DNA of 64,000 nucleotides from Actinomycetes bacterium (lineage in GTDB: Bacteria; Actinomycetota; Acidimicrobiia; Acidimicrobiales; Acidimicrobilacustridaceae), in contig JAKOVH010000003.1 in NCBI GenBank assembly GCA_029782145.1, positions 1-64,000 of the forward strand, given 5' to 3'. The translations under genes were made by a program, and so were the position numbers. Below the pieces are notes generated by a model. That model saw nothing but the letters and a program-made list of their open reading frames with translations. It did no database searches and was not told where the DNA came from. Every line of letters begins with the position of its first letter. Position 1 is the first letter of the stretch. Positions 28,689 to 37,353 of this stretch are shown one piece after another.

Positions 28689-28756
28689 GGTGTGGTGGTG
28701 GTGGGTGCGGGTGGTGGGACGGGGCGGCGACGCGGGTGCACGAGTCACCCGGCCGA

Positions 28757-29632
28757 TCAGGACGCGGCGGCGGTCTGCGGCTCGGGAGCCGGGGACGCCG
28801 CCGGAGCCGGGACCTGCGACGGCCGGGTGACCGCAGCGCGCGACCCCCTGAAGAACAAGAACATGGTGGGCACGAGGTAGGCGAACCACACCACGACCTC
28901 GAGCACCGTCGGGTTCGGGGAGAAGTTGAAGATGCCCTTGAGGAGGGTGCCGTACCAGCTCGAGGCGGAGTACCACGACGTGATGTCGTAGGCCGAGTTG
29001 TTGATCCCGGGCAGGATGCCGGCCTCCTGTAGGTCGTGGAAGCCGTAGGCCAGCACGCCGGCGGCCACCACGATGAGGAGAGCGCCGGTGACCGTGAAGA
29101 ACTTCGCCAGGTTGATGGCGACGGCCTGGCGGTAGATCAGGTAGCCGAGCACCACGGCAGTGGCCAGACCCAGCACGGCGCCGGTGATGGGCTGGGTGCT
29201 GCTGCCGGTGGCCTGGATGTTGGTCCACAGGAACAGGGCGGTCTCGAGGCCCTCGCGGCCGACGGCGATGGCGGCGGTGACGGCCAGGGCGATGGGCCCG
29301 AGGGCGAGGGCGGCGTCGAGCTTGCCGTGCAGCTCGCTCTTCATCGAGCGGGCCGCCTTGCGCATCCAGAACACCATCCAGGTGACGAAGCCCACGGCGA
29401 GGATCGACATGAACCCGCCGAAGGCCTCCTGGGCCTCGAAGCTGAGCGTCGAGGAGCCGTAGGTGAGGATGGCGCCGAAGGCGAGCGACACGGCCACGGC
29501 CGCGCCCACGCCGATCCACAGCGGCGTGAGCTTGTCCTTGCGGTCGGTCTTCACCAGGTAGGCGACCAGGATGCCGACCACCAGGGCGGCTTCGAGGCCT
29601 TCGCGGAGCCCGATCAGGAAGTTCGAGAACAC
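28757..29632 (-). CDS. efeU: FTR1-family iron permease (EfeU)
   Basis: 291 residues from GTG 29632. About seven hydrophobic helices and two REGLE motifs (LREGLEAALV near the start and GREGLETALF in the middle), the iron-binding signatures of Ftr1/EfeU high-affinity iron channels. The tail is Pro/Ala-rich. It forms an operon with the cupredoxin lipoprotein; no EfeB peroxidase gene is present. An IdeR/DtxR-like palindrome lies about 30 bp upstream, suggesting repression by iron. Confidence 0.9.
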   Translation of the reverse strand: MFSNFLIGLREGLEAALVVGILVAYLVKTDRKDKLTPLWIGVGAAVAVSLAFGAILTYGSSTLSFEAQEAFGGFMSILAVGFVTWMVFWMRKAARSMKSELHGKLDAALALGPIALAVTAAIAVGREGLETALFLWTNIQATGSSTQPITGAVLGLATAVVLGYLIYRQAVAINLAKFFTVTGALLIVVAAGVLAYGFHDLQEAGILPGINNSAYDITSWYSASSWYGTLLKGIFNFSPNPTVLEVVVWFAYLVPTMFLFFRGSRAAVTRPSQVPAPAASPAPEPQTAAAS

Positions 29633-29660
29633 GGTTGGACGACCCCCGTGGGAAGCAGGA

Positions 29661-29674
29661 TTAGGAATACCTAA
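29661..29674. promoter_or_regulatory. IdeR/DtxR-like iron box upstream of efeU
   Basis: TTAGG-AATA-CCTAA is a perfect dyad 29 bp before the efeU start, resembling the TTAGGTTAG/CTAACCTAA core of actinobacterial iron-regulator boxes. The rest of the 196-bp gap (29633-29828) holds only a duplicated TGGCGCCGTTC. Confidence 0.5.
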
Positions 29675-29828
29675 CACACTGCGAGGAGATTGCCAACCTA
29701 GGGCGGGAAGCCATGCCATCGCCAGGGGCAAAGGTCCCATGCGATGCTCGCGCAGTGGTGGCGCCGTTCCTGCGCGATGAGAAGGGCGTTTCCGGCCCGT
29801 GACCAGGCGCGATGGCGCCGTTCGCAGG

Positions 29829-32800
29829 TCAGCGCTTCTGCAGCGGGGCCCACGCCAGCAGGAGCCGCTTGTCGCCGATGCCGGCGAAGTGCACGACCGC
29901 CTCGGCCTTGTCGCCCGCACCCTCGAGGGCGGTGATGACGCCGTCGCCGAACTTGGCGTGGTGCACGTCGTCGCCCACCTTCAGCCCGAGGGCGTCGGCG
30001 CCGCTCGGCGCCGGGCGGGTGGGCTTCAGCGCTGCCTCGATGACCTCGTCGCGGTGCGTCCGGCCGCCCGAGCCGATCACTGCGCCCGACCAGTCGTCGT
30101 CGTCGGAGCGTCGCCGGGTGGTGCCCCAGCCCTCTCCCCCGCCGTAGCTGCCCGGCGTGCGGCCCCGGCCCGCGCCGTAGCCACCCGAGCCGCCGCCGGA
30201 CCCTGAGCCGTAGGCCGACGAGCGCCGCGACGCACGGCGGTTGCCCTCGACGGAGCGCACCAGGGCGTCGGGGATCTCGTCGAGGAAGCGGCTCGGCGGG
30301 TTGTACTGCGTGCCGCCGTAGAGGGTGCGGGCCCAGGCGTGGGTGAGGTACAGCCGCTCGCGGGCGCGGGTGATGCCGACGTAGGCCAGCCGCCGCTCCT
30401 CCTCGAGCTCGTCGGGCTCGCCGATGGCGCGCAGGTGCGGGAACACGCCGTCCTCCAGACCGATGAGGAAGACCACGGGGAACTCCAGGCCCTTGGCCGA
30501 GTGGAGGGTCATGAGCACGACCGACGAGTCGTCGTCGTCGAGCTCGTCGGTGTCGGCCACCAGGCTGATCTGCTCGAGGAACTCGTCGACCGACCCGAAG
30601 TCGCGGGCGGCACCCACCAGCTCGGCGAGGTTCTCGATGCGCCCCTCGGCCTCGATGGAGTGCTCGGCCTCCAGCTCGGCCACGTAGCCCGAGCGCTGCA
30701 TGGCCGCCTCGAGCACCGCGGCGGGGCCGTCGCCCACGAACAGCGCCAGCTCGTCGACGAGCTTCAAGAAGTCGTCGATGCCCTTCACCGCCCGGCCGGT
30801 CACACCGGCGGCCGGAGCCTCGCGCAGGGCGTCGAGGAAGGTGATGCCGTGGCTGCGGGCGTAGGCGTCGAGGCGCCCGACCGAGGAGTCGCCCACGCCC
30901 CGCTTGGGCACGTTCAGCACCCGCTTGACGCTCACCTCGTCGGCCGGGTTCACCGTGGCCTTCAGGTAGGCCAGCGCGTCCTTGACCTCGCGCCTGTCGT
31001 AGAAGCGGGTGCCGCCCACGACCTTGTAGGGGATGCCCACCCGCATGAGGTACTCCTCGACCACACGGCTCTGGGCGTTGGTGCGGTAGAAGATGGCGCA
31101 GTCGCCCCAGGTGTGGCCCGCGTCGTGCAGGTGCATGACCTGGTGGGCGATCCACTGGGCCTCGTCGGCCTCGTCGTCGGCGTGGTAGCGGATGATCGCC
31201 TCGCCCGGACCGGACTCGGTCCACAGCTCCTTGGGCTTGCGGCTGAGGTTGTTGGCGATCACCGCGTTGGCGGCGTCGAGGATGGTCTGGGTCGACCGGT
31301 AGTTCTGCTCGAGCAGCACCACGGTGACGTCGGGGAACGCCTCCTCGAACTCGAGGATGTTCCGCATGTCCGCTCCTCGGAAGCGGTAGATCGAGTTCTT
31401 CACCAGGAAACTATCCGCCAGGAAGGTGTGTGTGCCCTCGACTTCCAGGTCGTACACATCACCTCGATGATGATCGAAGACGACGTCTTCGACGACCGCC
31501 TCCTCCAGACCGCCCTGACCCTCGACGAGGACCGACATTCCGACCCGGAGGTGCGAGAGCGGCGTGAACTCGTAGAGGTTCTTGTCGACGGCGATCCGGC
31601 GGCGGACCTGGAGGCCGCCGGCATCAGCGACGGCCCGAGCGATCTTGACCGCTTCGGTGTAATCGGTGCGGAAGAGCTCCAAGAGGTAGCGCCCCGCGCT
31701 CCTTCCCTCGCGGACCGGCAGCCCGCGTTCGCGCAGGAGCGTCGCGACCTCTTCCCGGTTCGACGACCACTGGATTCGATGACCGGGGGTCGCGCCGCTC
31801 GTGTCGGCGAACATCGTGAGGTTCAGCGTCGACCGGCGGCGACCGTTCTGCGGTCGGTAGTGCGGGAACTCCGGGTGGAGATGCAACTCCTCCATCAGGA
31901 GCTTCGCCCGCGGTTCGGTGTCGACTGTGGCGAAGAGCCGCTCGAGCCACTCCTCGTCCATCGCGAGAGACCGTCCGACCCCGTGGAAGCAGGCCGTGGG
32001 GAGTCCGTAGTCGGCGGCGAGACGGGACTCCCAGAAGCTTGCTTCAGCTCGGGAGTCGCAAACCCGGAGTACCCAGATGGCGTCGGCATGCTCCTGGTTG
32101 GCCCGTACCCGGTAGCCGACGTCCAAGTGGCCGTGGTTGTCGGGTCTCATCGACTTCGTCTGCCCGATGCGCCACCCTCGGTCGGCCCGGTACATCAGGT
32201 AGACCAGCCACTGGTCCGCGTTGAGGGTCATCCGTGCCGGGACGATGTGGTGGGGTGTACCGGTGACCGCCCGGCCACCGGCCCGCACGGTGACGACAGG
32301 ACCGGACCAGCGGCCAGGCATGACGGCACTGACCCGGCCGGGCACCAACTCCTTGCCGCCGGCGGTGCCGAGGACCTCGTCGCCGACCCGGATCTGCTCG
32401 ATCGGCACCTCGCCGTCGGGGGTGCGGACCATCGTGCCGGGGGGCAGGCACTGGTCGGCGTCGCCGACGACGCAGACGTCGCCGCTGTGGGCGCTGAGCA
32501 TGAGCACCAGCTCGTTCTGGACGCGGTTGGTGTCCTGGTACTCGTCGACGAGCACGTGGCGGAACCGGCGCTGGTAGTGCTCGAGCACCTCGGGGAAGCG
32601 GCGGAACAGCTCGACGGTGTTGGTGAGCAGGTCGTCGAAGTCCATGGCCCCGGCCTTGAGCAGCCGGGCCTGGTACTCGACGAACACGTCGGCGATCTTG
32701 CGCTCGAAGATCGTGCGGGCCCGCTCCTTGTACTCCTCGGGACCGACGCCGTCGTTCTTGGCGGCGGAGATGGTGCCGTGCACCGAGCGGGGCGGGAACT

Positions 32801-33203
32801 TCTTCGAGTCGAGGCCGAGGTCGCGCACGACGTAGCCGGTGAGGCGCTGGGCGTCGGCCTGGTCGTAGATCGTGAACGACGACGGGAACCCCAGGCGACC
32901 GGCGTCGCGGCGCAGGATCCGCACGCACGCCGAGTGGAACGTGGACACCCACATCTTGTCGGCCACCGGGCCGACCAGCTCCTTCACCCGCTGCTTCATC
33001 TCGTCGGCGGCCTTGTTGGTGAAGGTGATGGCCAGGATCTCGAACGGCGAGACGCCCTGGTCCTTGATGAGGTGGGCGATGCGGTGGGTGAGCACGCGCG
33101 TCTTGCCCGACCCGGCGCCGGCCACGATGAGCAGGGGCCCGGTGGTGTGGGTGACCGCCTCGTGCTGGACGGGGTTGAGGCCTTCGAGCAGGTCGTCCGA
33201 CAT
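29829..33203 (-). CDS. UvrD/PcrA ATP-dependent DNA helicase precursor containing an intein
   Basis: 1124 codons. Removing the intein (residues 252-603) leaves a 772-residue SF1A helicase, normal for actinobacterial UvrD/PcrA. It unwinds DNA in nucleotide-excision and mismatch-linked repair and clears replication blocks. Seen: Walker A GAGSGKT (29-35), motif II DEYQDT (about 220-225), motif III split as GDADQ / SIYRFRGAD by the intein, motif VI VGITRARERLYLTHA, and a C-terminal Tudor-like LKVGDDVHHAKFGDG that binds RNA polymerase in PcrA. Uninterrupted motif III is needed for activity, so the host protein should be inactive until splicing. Confidence 0.93.
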   Translation of the reverse strand: MSDDLLEGLNPVQHEAVTHTTGPLLIVAGAGSGKTRVLTHRIAHLIKDQGVSPFEILAITFTNKAADEMKQRVKELVGPVADKMWVSTFHSACVRILRRDAGRLGFPSSFTIYDQADAQRLTGYVVRDLGLDSKKFPPRSVHGTISAAKNDGVGPEEYKERARTIFERKIADVFVEYQARLLKAGAMDFDDLLTNTVELFRRFPEVLEHYQRRFRHVLVDEYQDTNRVQNELVLMLSAHSGDVCVVGDADQCLPPGTMVRTPDGEVPIEQIRVGDEVLGTAGGKELVPGRVSAVMPGRWSGPVVTVRAGGRAVTGTPHHIVPARMTLNADQWLVYLMYRADRGWRIGQTKSMRPDNHGHLDVGYRVRANQEHADAIWVLRVCDSRAEASFWESRLAADYGLPTACFHGVGRSLAMDEEWLERLFATVDTEPRAKLLMEELHLHPEFPHYRPQNGRRRSTLNLTMFADTSGATPGHRIQWSSNREEVATLLRERGLPVREGRSAGRYLLELFRTDYTEAVKIARAVADAGGLQVRRRIAVDKNLYEFTPLSHLRVGMSVLVEGQGGLEEAVVEDVVFDHHRGDVYDLEVEGTHTFLADSFLVKNSIYRFRGADMRNILEFEEAFPDVTVVLLEQNYRSTQTILDAANAVIANNLSRKPKELWTESGPGEAIIRYHADDEADEAQWIAHQVMHLHDAGHTWGDCAIFYRTNAQSRVVEEYLMRVGIPYKVVGGTRFYDRREVKDALAYLKATVNPADEVSVKRVLNVPKRGVGDSSVGRLDAYARSHGITFLDALREAPAAGVTGRAVKGIDDFLKLVDELALFVGDGPAAVLEAAMQRSGYVAELEAEHSIEAEGRIENLAELVGAARDFGSVDEFLEQISLVADTDELDDDDSSVVLMTLHSAKGLEFPVVFLIGLEDGVFPHLRAIGEPDELEEERRLAYVGITRARERLYLTHAWARTLYGGTQYNPPSRFLDEIPDALVRSVEGNRRASRRSSAYGSGSGGGSGGYGAGRGRTPGSYGGGEGWGTTRRRSDDDDWSGAVIGSGGRTHRDEVIEAALKPTRPAPSGADALGLKVGDDVHHAKFGDGVITALEGAGDKAEAVVHFAGIGDKRLLLAWAPLQKR
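31395..32450 (-). mobile_element. In-frame intein in uvrD/pcrA motif III
   Basis: 352 codons, from Cys1 (CLPPGTMVRTPDGEVPI) to terminal Asn (HTFLADSFLVKN), followed by Ser+1 of the host. Block B is VTGTPHHIV. The penultimate residue is Lys instead of the usual His. There is no LAGLIDADG. The middle has WLVYLMYRADRGWRIGQTKS and a later EASFWESRLAADYGLPT, reminiscent of a GIY-YIG nuclease. Homing into a conserved helicase motif is typical of inteins. Confidence 0.9.
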
Positions 33204-33212
33204 GGCCTCCCA

Positions 33213-33218
33213 ACCCTA
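33213..33218 (-). promoter_or_regulatory. Possible -10 of the helicase gene
   Basis: TAGGGT, 9 nt before the ATG. A GGGAGG stretch lies between, so leadered and leaderless starts are both possible. Confidence 0.35.
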
Positions 33219-33326
33219 CCGGTGGGCTGTGACGGCGCTGCCGGCCGCGGACCGTGCGGGCGCGACCGGTAGGGTCGCCGCCGGCCACGCCGACGACGGG
33301 CGCCCGAGCGCCCAGGGGGTACGACG

Positions 33327-34115
33327 ATGATCCTCGACTTGTTCCGCCTCGACGGGAAGGTGGCGGTGGTGACCGCCGCGGGACGCGGCATCGGGGCGCG
33401 CATCGCCACCGCCTTCGCCGAGGTCGGCGCCGACGTGGTGATCGGCGCTCGCACCCCCGAGCAGCTGGCCGAGGTCGCCGCCCAGGTCGAGGCGCTCGGG
33501 CGTCGGGCGGTGGTGGTGCCGGGCGACCTCAGCACGCGCGAGGCCATGGGCACCCTCGTCGAGGCCGCGGTGCGCGAGCTCGGCGGCGTCGACATCGTCG
33601 TCAACAACGCCGGCGGCACCATGCCCCAGGCGTTCATGGACACCACCGAGAAGGCGTTCGACCAGGCGCTGCGGTGGAACGTCACCACCGCCTTCAACCT
33701 CACCCAGCTGGCGGTCCCGCACATGCTCGAGCGCGGCGGCGGGTCGGTCATCAACATCACGTCGGTGGCGGGCAGTTTCGCCGACCGGGGCTTCGCCGCC
33801 TACGGCACCGCCAAGGGGGCGCTGCTGAAGCTGTCGCGCCACATGGCCCAGGACCTGGCGCCCAAGATCCGGGTGAACTCCATCTCGCCCGGCTCCATCG
33901 CCACCTCGGCCCTCGACCTGGTGCTGCAGATGCCCGAGCTCGAGCAGGCCATGGTCGACGCCACGCCGCTCAAGCGGCTGGGCGCGGTCGACGACATCGC
34001 CGCGGCCGCCGTGTACCTCGCCTCCGACGCCGCTTCCTACGTCACCGGCCGCGACCTGCGCGTCGACGGCGGCATCGAGGGCAGCAACCTCGAGATGGGC
34101 ATCGCCGACCTCTGA
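33327..34115 (+). CDS. SDR-family oxidoreductase
   Basis: 262 residues. Classical SDR: TAAGRGIGARIATAFAEVG (cofactor loop), NNAGGTM, the serine in NITSVAGSF, the catalytic YGTAKGALL, and YVTGRDLRVDGG near the end. Close to 3-oxoacyl-ACP reductase/glucose-dehydrogenase-type SDRs. GGGGG ribosome site before the ATG. Divergent from the helicase gene with 123 bp between starts; a second TAGGGT (33270-33275) may be its -10. Substrate is unknown. Confidence 0.87.
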   Translation: MILDLFRLDGKVAVVTAAGRGIGARIATAFAEVGADVVIGARTPEQLAEVAAQVEALGRRAVVVPGDLSTREAMGTLVEAAVRELGGVDIVVNNAGGTMPQAFMDTTEKAFDQALRWNVTTAFNLTQLAVPHMLERGGGSVINITSVAGSFADRGFAAYGTAKGALLKLSRHMAQDLAPKIRVNSISPGSIATSALDLVLQMPELEQAMVDATPLKRLGAVDDIAAAAVYLASDAASYVTGRDLRVDGGIEGSNLEMGIADL

Positions 34116-34198
34116 GCCCCGATCCACCGGCGAGCGCGACCCGGCCAGGACCTGCGGCGGGAGGCGCCGGGGGGCCGCCGCTCGACCTCCCGGCCCGC

Positions 34199-34621
34199 TC
34201 AGCCCGAGTCGGGGTAGCCGGCGTAGCCGTCGCCGTCGAGGTCGCCGCACAACGACCCGCCGATGGGGCTGGCCATGCACTCGCCGCCGCCGATCAGGTA
34301 GACGTACTGGCCGTCGCCGAACGGGTCGATGCAGTCGGGGCTGGAGCCCGGGGTGCACGGCTGGCCCGGCACCAGGCCGGGCGCGGTGCTGGTGGAGCTC
34401 GACGAAGGGGCGGCGGTCGACCCCGGCGCAGGGGACGTGGTGGAGCTGGTGGCCGACGTGGAGCCGCTGGCGGGACCCGTCGTGACCACGGTGGTCGACG
34501 GCGGAGCCGTCGAGGTGGTGGTGGGCTGCTCGCCGGCGCCGTCGGAGGAGCTGCCGCAGGCGGTGAGCAGGGCCAGGCCGGTGACGGCGACCATCCCGCA
34601 GACGACCCGTGCGCTCCTCAT
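34199..34621 (-). CDS. Lipoprotein with Ser/Thr-rich linker and calcium-loop motif
   Basis: 140 residues. The signal peptide ends in a lipobox LTAC (Cys 22). A long Thr/Ser/Pro/Ala linker (about 25-82) of a type often glycosylated in actinobacteria follows, then a small four-Cys domain. The end DLDGDGYAGYPDSG fits an EF-hand-like calcium loop (DxDxDG), as in excalibur or dockerin proteins. Probably surface-anchored. The function cannot be named. The leaderless hexamer TAACGT precedes it. Confidence 0.7.
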   Translation of the reverse strand: MRSARVVCGMVAVTGLALLTACGSSSDGAGEQPTTTSTAPPSTTVVTTGPASGSTSATSSTTSPAPGSTAAPSSSSTSTAPGLVPGQPCTPGSSPDCIDPFGDGQYVYLIGGGECMASPIGGSLCGDLDGDGYAGYPDSG

Positions 34622-34627
34622 GGTCCG

Positions 34628-34633
34628 ACGTTA
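34628..34633 (-). promoter_or_regulatory. Leaderless -10 hexamer of the calcium-loop lipoprotein gene
   Basis: TAACGT on the minus strand, 6 nt before the ATG at 34621. Confidence 0.5.
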
Positions 34634-34643
34634 GCCACGCCCG

Positions 34644-35441
34644 CTACGCCGCCGGCTCCACCAACCGGGTGCGGAAGAACTCGAGGACCTGCTCGAGCGC
34701 CTCTCGCGTCGGGTGGCCGGGCTCGTCGACGAGGTGCTCGGTGAGCACCGAGTGGGCCCGCTTCGGGATGCCCCACGGGTTGCCCGGCGACGAGTCGATC
34801 TCGACCGCGATGAAGCCGTCACCGAGCTCTCGCCGCAGCGTGGCGAAGCGCTCGTCGGGCACCGCCATGTCGTTGGTGAAGCGCAGGCCCATCACGCACA
34901 CGCCGTCGGCGACCCGGTCCTTCACCCGGGCCAGGTCCTCGTCGGAGAGCTGCACGCTCGCCTTGCCCTTCTTGGTGAGCCCGAACGGCAGCGACGGCTG
35001 GCTGAGCACGGGGGCGATGAGCTCGGTGTCGGCCATCATCCCGAGGGCGAAGCCGCCGGTGAAGCACATGCCGACCGCGCCGACGCCGGGGCCGCCGAAG
35101 GACGAGTGGGCGTAGCGGGCCAGCGCCCGCAGCCACTCGGCGATCGGGGCGGTGCGCCGGGTGGCGAAGGCGGCGAACTCCCTCGACACGCAGGCCCCGG
35201 CGATGCTGCGAGCCGCATAGCCCGCCGACATGTCACGGCCCGGCTCACCGAACAGCACGGGCAGCAGCACGGTGCAGCCGAGGGCGCGCACCCGTCGGGC
35301 GAAGTCGGCGACCTTGGGGGTGATGCCGGGGATCTCGGCCATGACGATGACCGCCGGCCCCTCGCCGCTGCGGAGCACGTCGTGGGTGACGCCGTGGTGG
35401 GAGAACGAGCCGCGCGTGAAGTCCTCGAGCGAGTCCGTCAT
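34644..35441 (-). CDS. Dienelactone hydrolase family protein
   Basis: 265 residues, alpha/beta hydrolase. The nucleophile elbow is GMCFTGGFALGM with Cys in place of Ser, as in dienelactone hydrolase (CxGG). Early AVIVMAEIPGI holds the oxyanion loop. The family opens lactone rings in aromatic degradation or acts as broad esterases. No other ortho-cleavage genes are nearby, so the substrate is uncertain. TAGCGT lies 6 nt before the ATG. Confidence 0.84.
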   Translation of the reverse strand: MTDSLEDFTRGSFSHHGVTHDVLRSGEGPAVIVMAEIPGITPKVADFARRVRALGCTVLLPVLFGEPGRDMSAGYAARSIAGACVSREFAAFATRRTAPIAEWLRALARYAHSSFGGPGVGAVGMCFTGGFALGMMADTELIAPVLSQPSLPFGLTKKGKASVQLSDEDLARVKDRVADGVCVMGLRFTNDMAVPDERFATLRRELGDGFIAVEIDSSPGNPWGIPKRAHSVLTEHLVDEPGHPTREALEQVLEFFRTRLVEPAA

Positions 35442-35447
35442 GGCGCC

Positions 35448-35453
35448 ACGCTA
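35448..35453 (-). promoter_or_regulatory. Leaderless -10 hexamer of the dienelactone hydrolase gene
   Basis: TAGCGT on the minus strand, 6 nt before the ATG at 35441. Confidence 0.5.
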
Positions 35454-35520
35454 GGCGCCGACCGCCACCGGCGCCCGGTAATAGGAAGGTGACGTCGTCG
35501 CACACGAAGGGAGCCCGCCG

Positions 35521-36333
35521 ATGGGGCGCTTCGAGGGGAAGGTCGTGTTCGTCACCGGGGCGGCCCGGGGGCAGGGCCGCGCCCACGCCCGGCGGTTCGC
35601 GGCCGAGGGGGCCGACGTGATCGCCGTCGACGTCTGCGGCCCGGTGCTGCCCGACGCGCCGTACGAGCCGACCACGGTCGACGACCTCGAGCAGACCGCC
35701 CGCCTCGTCGAGGCCGAGGGCCGTCGCTGCGTCGCCCGAGTCGCCGACGTGCGCGACCAGGCCGCCCTCGACGCCGCCGTGGCCGAGGGGATCGAGCGCT
35801 TCGGGCGCCTCGACGCGGTGGTCGCCAACGCCGGTGCGGCCAGCTACCACCTCACCTGCGACATCCCCGAGGAGCACTGGGCGATCGTCCTCGACGTGAA
35901 CCTCACCGGCGCGTGGCGGACGGTGAAGGCGGCGGTGCCGGCGATGGTGGAGGCGGGCAACGGCGGCGCCGTCACGCTGATCAGCTCGGCCGCCGGGCTG
36001 CGGGGCTACGCCTACCTCGGGCACTACGCCGCCGCCAAGCACGGCCTGGTGGGGCTCATGCGCACGCTGGCCATCGAGCTCGGCCCCGAGCGGATCCGCG
36101 TCAACAGCATCCACCCCGGCGCGGTCGACACCGCCATGGGCCACGACCCGGCGGTGCCTCGCGTGATGGAGGAGTCGCCCCGGATCACGGGTGCGTATCG
36201 AGGCCGGATGCCCATCGAGGGGTTGATCGAGCCCGACGACGTCGCCGACGCGCTCCTGTGGGTGAGCAGCGACGAGGCCCGCTTCGTCACCGGTGTGGCC
36301 CTGCCCGTCGACGCCGGGCAGCTCGTGCGATGA
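35521..36333 (+). CDS. Mycofactocin-type SDR oxidoreductase
   Basis: 270 residues. N-terminus VTGAARGQGRAHARRFAAEG followed by DVIAVDVCGP is the hallmark of the SDR subfamily whose NAD stays bound and is reoxidised by mycofactocin. Other motifs: NAGAASYH, LISSAAGLRGY, the catalytic YAAAKHGLVG, and FVTGVALPVDAG. GAAGGGAG ribosome site. Its stop overlaps the next gene's ATG (ATGA), coupling it to an F420-type LLM enzyme. Mycofactocin synthesis genes are not in the window. Confidence 0.85.
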   Translation: MGRFEGKVVFVTGAARGQGRAHARRFAAEGADVIAVDVCGPVLPDAPYEPTTVDDLEQTARLVEAEGRRCVARVADVRDQAALDAAVAEGIERFGRLDAVVANAGAASYHLTCDIPEEHWAIVLDVNLTGAWRTVKAAVPAMVEAGNGGAVTLISSAAGLRGYAYLGHYAAAKHGLVGLMRTLAIELGPERIRVNSIHPGAVDTAMGHDPAVPRVMEESPRITGAYRGRMPIEGLIEPDDVADALLWVSSDEARFVTGVALPVDAGQLVR

Positions 36334-37304
36334 CCGTCCCGCTCCCCCGCCGCAAGCCCTTCCGGTTCGGCCTGCAGGCGAGCAACCCGCCGGGTGGCTT
36401 CACCGGCACCTCGGCCGACGGCGACCGCTGGCGGGAGCTGGCCCGGCGCGCCGAGGACCTCGGCTACTCGACCCTCACGATCGCCGACCACCTCGACGAG
36501 CAGTGGGCGCCCGTGCCGGCGCTGGTGGCCGCCGCCGAGGCCACCGCGACCTTGCGGATCGGCGCCCTGGTGCTCTGCAACGACTACCGCCACCCGGTCG
36601 TGACCGCCAAGGAGGCGGCCAGCATCGACGTGCTCAGCGGTGGGCGCCTCGAGCTGGGCCTGGGCGCGGGGTGGATGCGCTCCGACTACGAGCAGGCCGG
36701 CATCGCCTACGACCCGCCCGGCACGCGCATCGACCGCCTCGCCGAGGCGATCACCGTCGTCAAGGGCCTCTTCGCCGACGGGCCGGTGGACTTCGCCGGC
36801 GAGCACTACCGCGTGGCCGGGTTGGAGGGCACCCCCAAGCCGGTGCAGCGCCCGGGGCCGCCGCTGCTGCTCGGCGGGGGCGCTCGGCGCATGCTGAGCC
36901 TGGCGGGCCGAGAGGCCGACATCGTGGGCCTCAACCCCTCCCTCGGCGCCGGCGTGATCGGCGCCGACGCCGGGCCGAGCGCCACCGCCGACGCCACCGA
37001 CGACAAGCTGCGGTGGATCGCCGAGGCGGCCGGCGACCGCTACGCCGACATCGAGCTGCAGACCCGGGTGCACCTGGCCGTCATCACCGACGACCGCAGG
37101 GCCCTGGCCGACGCCGTCGCCCCCGCCATGGGGCTGACGCCCGAGCAGGCCATGTCGTCACCCCACGCCCTCGCCGGGACGGTCGAGGAGGTCGTCGAGC
37201 AGTGCCTCGAGCGCAGGGAGCGCTTCGGCCTCTCCTACGTCTGCCTCGGCCTCGACGCCCTCGACGCCTTCGCTCCGGTCGTCGCCCGCCTGGCCGGCAC
37301 CTGA
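36330..37304 (+). CDS. LLM-class (probably F420-dependent) oxidoreductase
   Basis: 324 residues. Luciferase-like TIM barrel starting FRFGLQASNPPGG, with LTIADHLDEQWAP, DVLSGGRLELGLGAGWMRSDY and LLLGGGARRMLSLA. The pattern recalls the MSMEG_2516-like F420-dependent subgroup. ATGA overlap with the preceding mycofactocin-type SDR suggests the two act on one substrate, perhaps an alcohol/ketone pair. F420 use is inference. Confidence 0.83.
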   Translation: MTVPLPRRKPFRFGLQASNPPGGFTGTSADGDRWRELARRAEDLGYSTLTIADHLDEQWAPVPALVAAAEATATLRIGALVLCNDYRHPVVTAKEAASIDVLSGGRLELGLGAGWMRSDYEQAGIAYDPPGTRIDRLAEAITVVKGLFADGPVDFAGEHYRVAGLEGTPKPVQRPGPPLLLGGGARRMLSLAGREADIVGLNPSLGAGVIGADAGPSATADATDDKLRWIAEAAGDRYADIELQTRVHLAVITDDRRALADAVAPAMGLTPEQAMSSPHALAGTVEEVVEQCLERRERFGLSYVCLGLDALDAFAPVVARLAGT

Positions 37305-37353
37305 CGCGGCGGAGCCGGCCCACGGTCCGTGAGCCGGCTCAGCTTCGGGCGGG

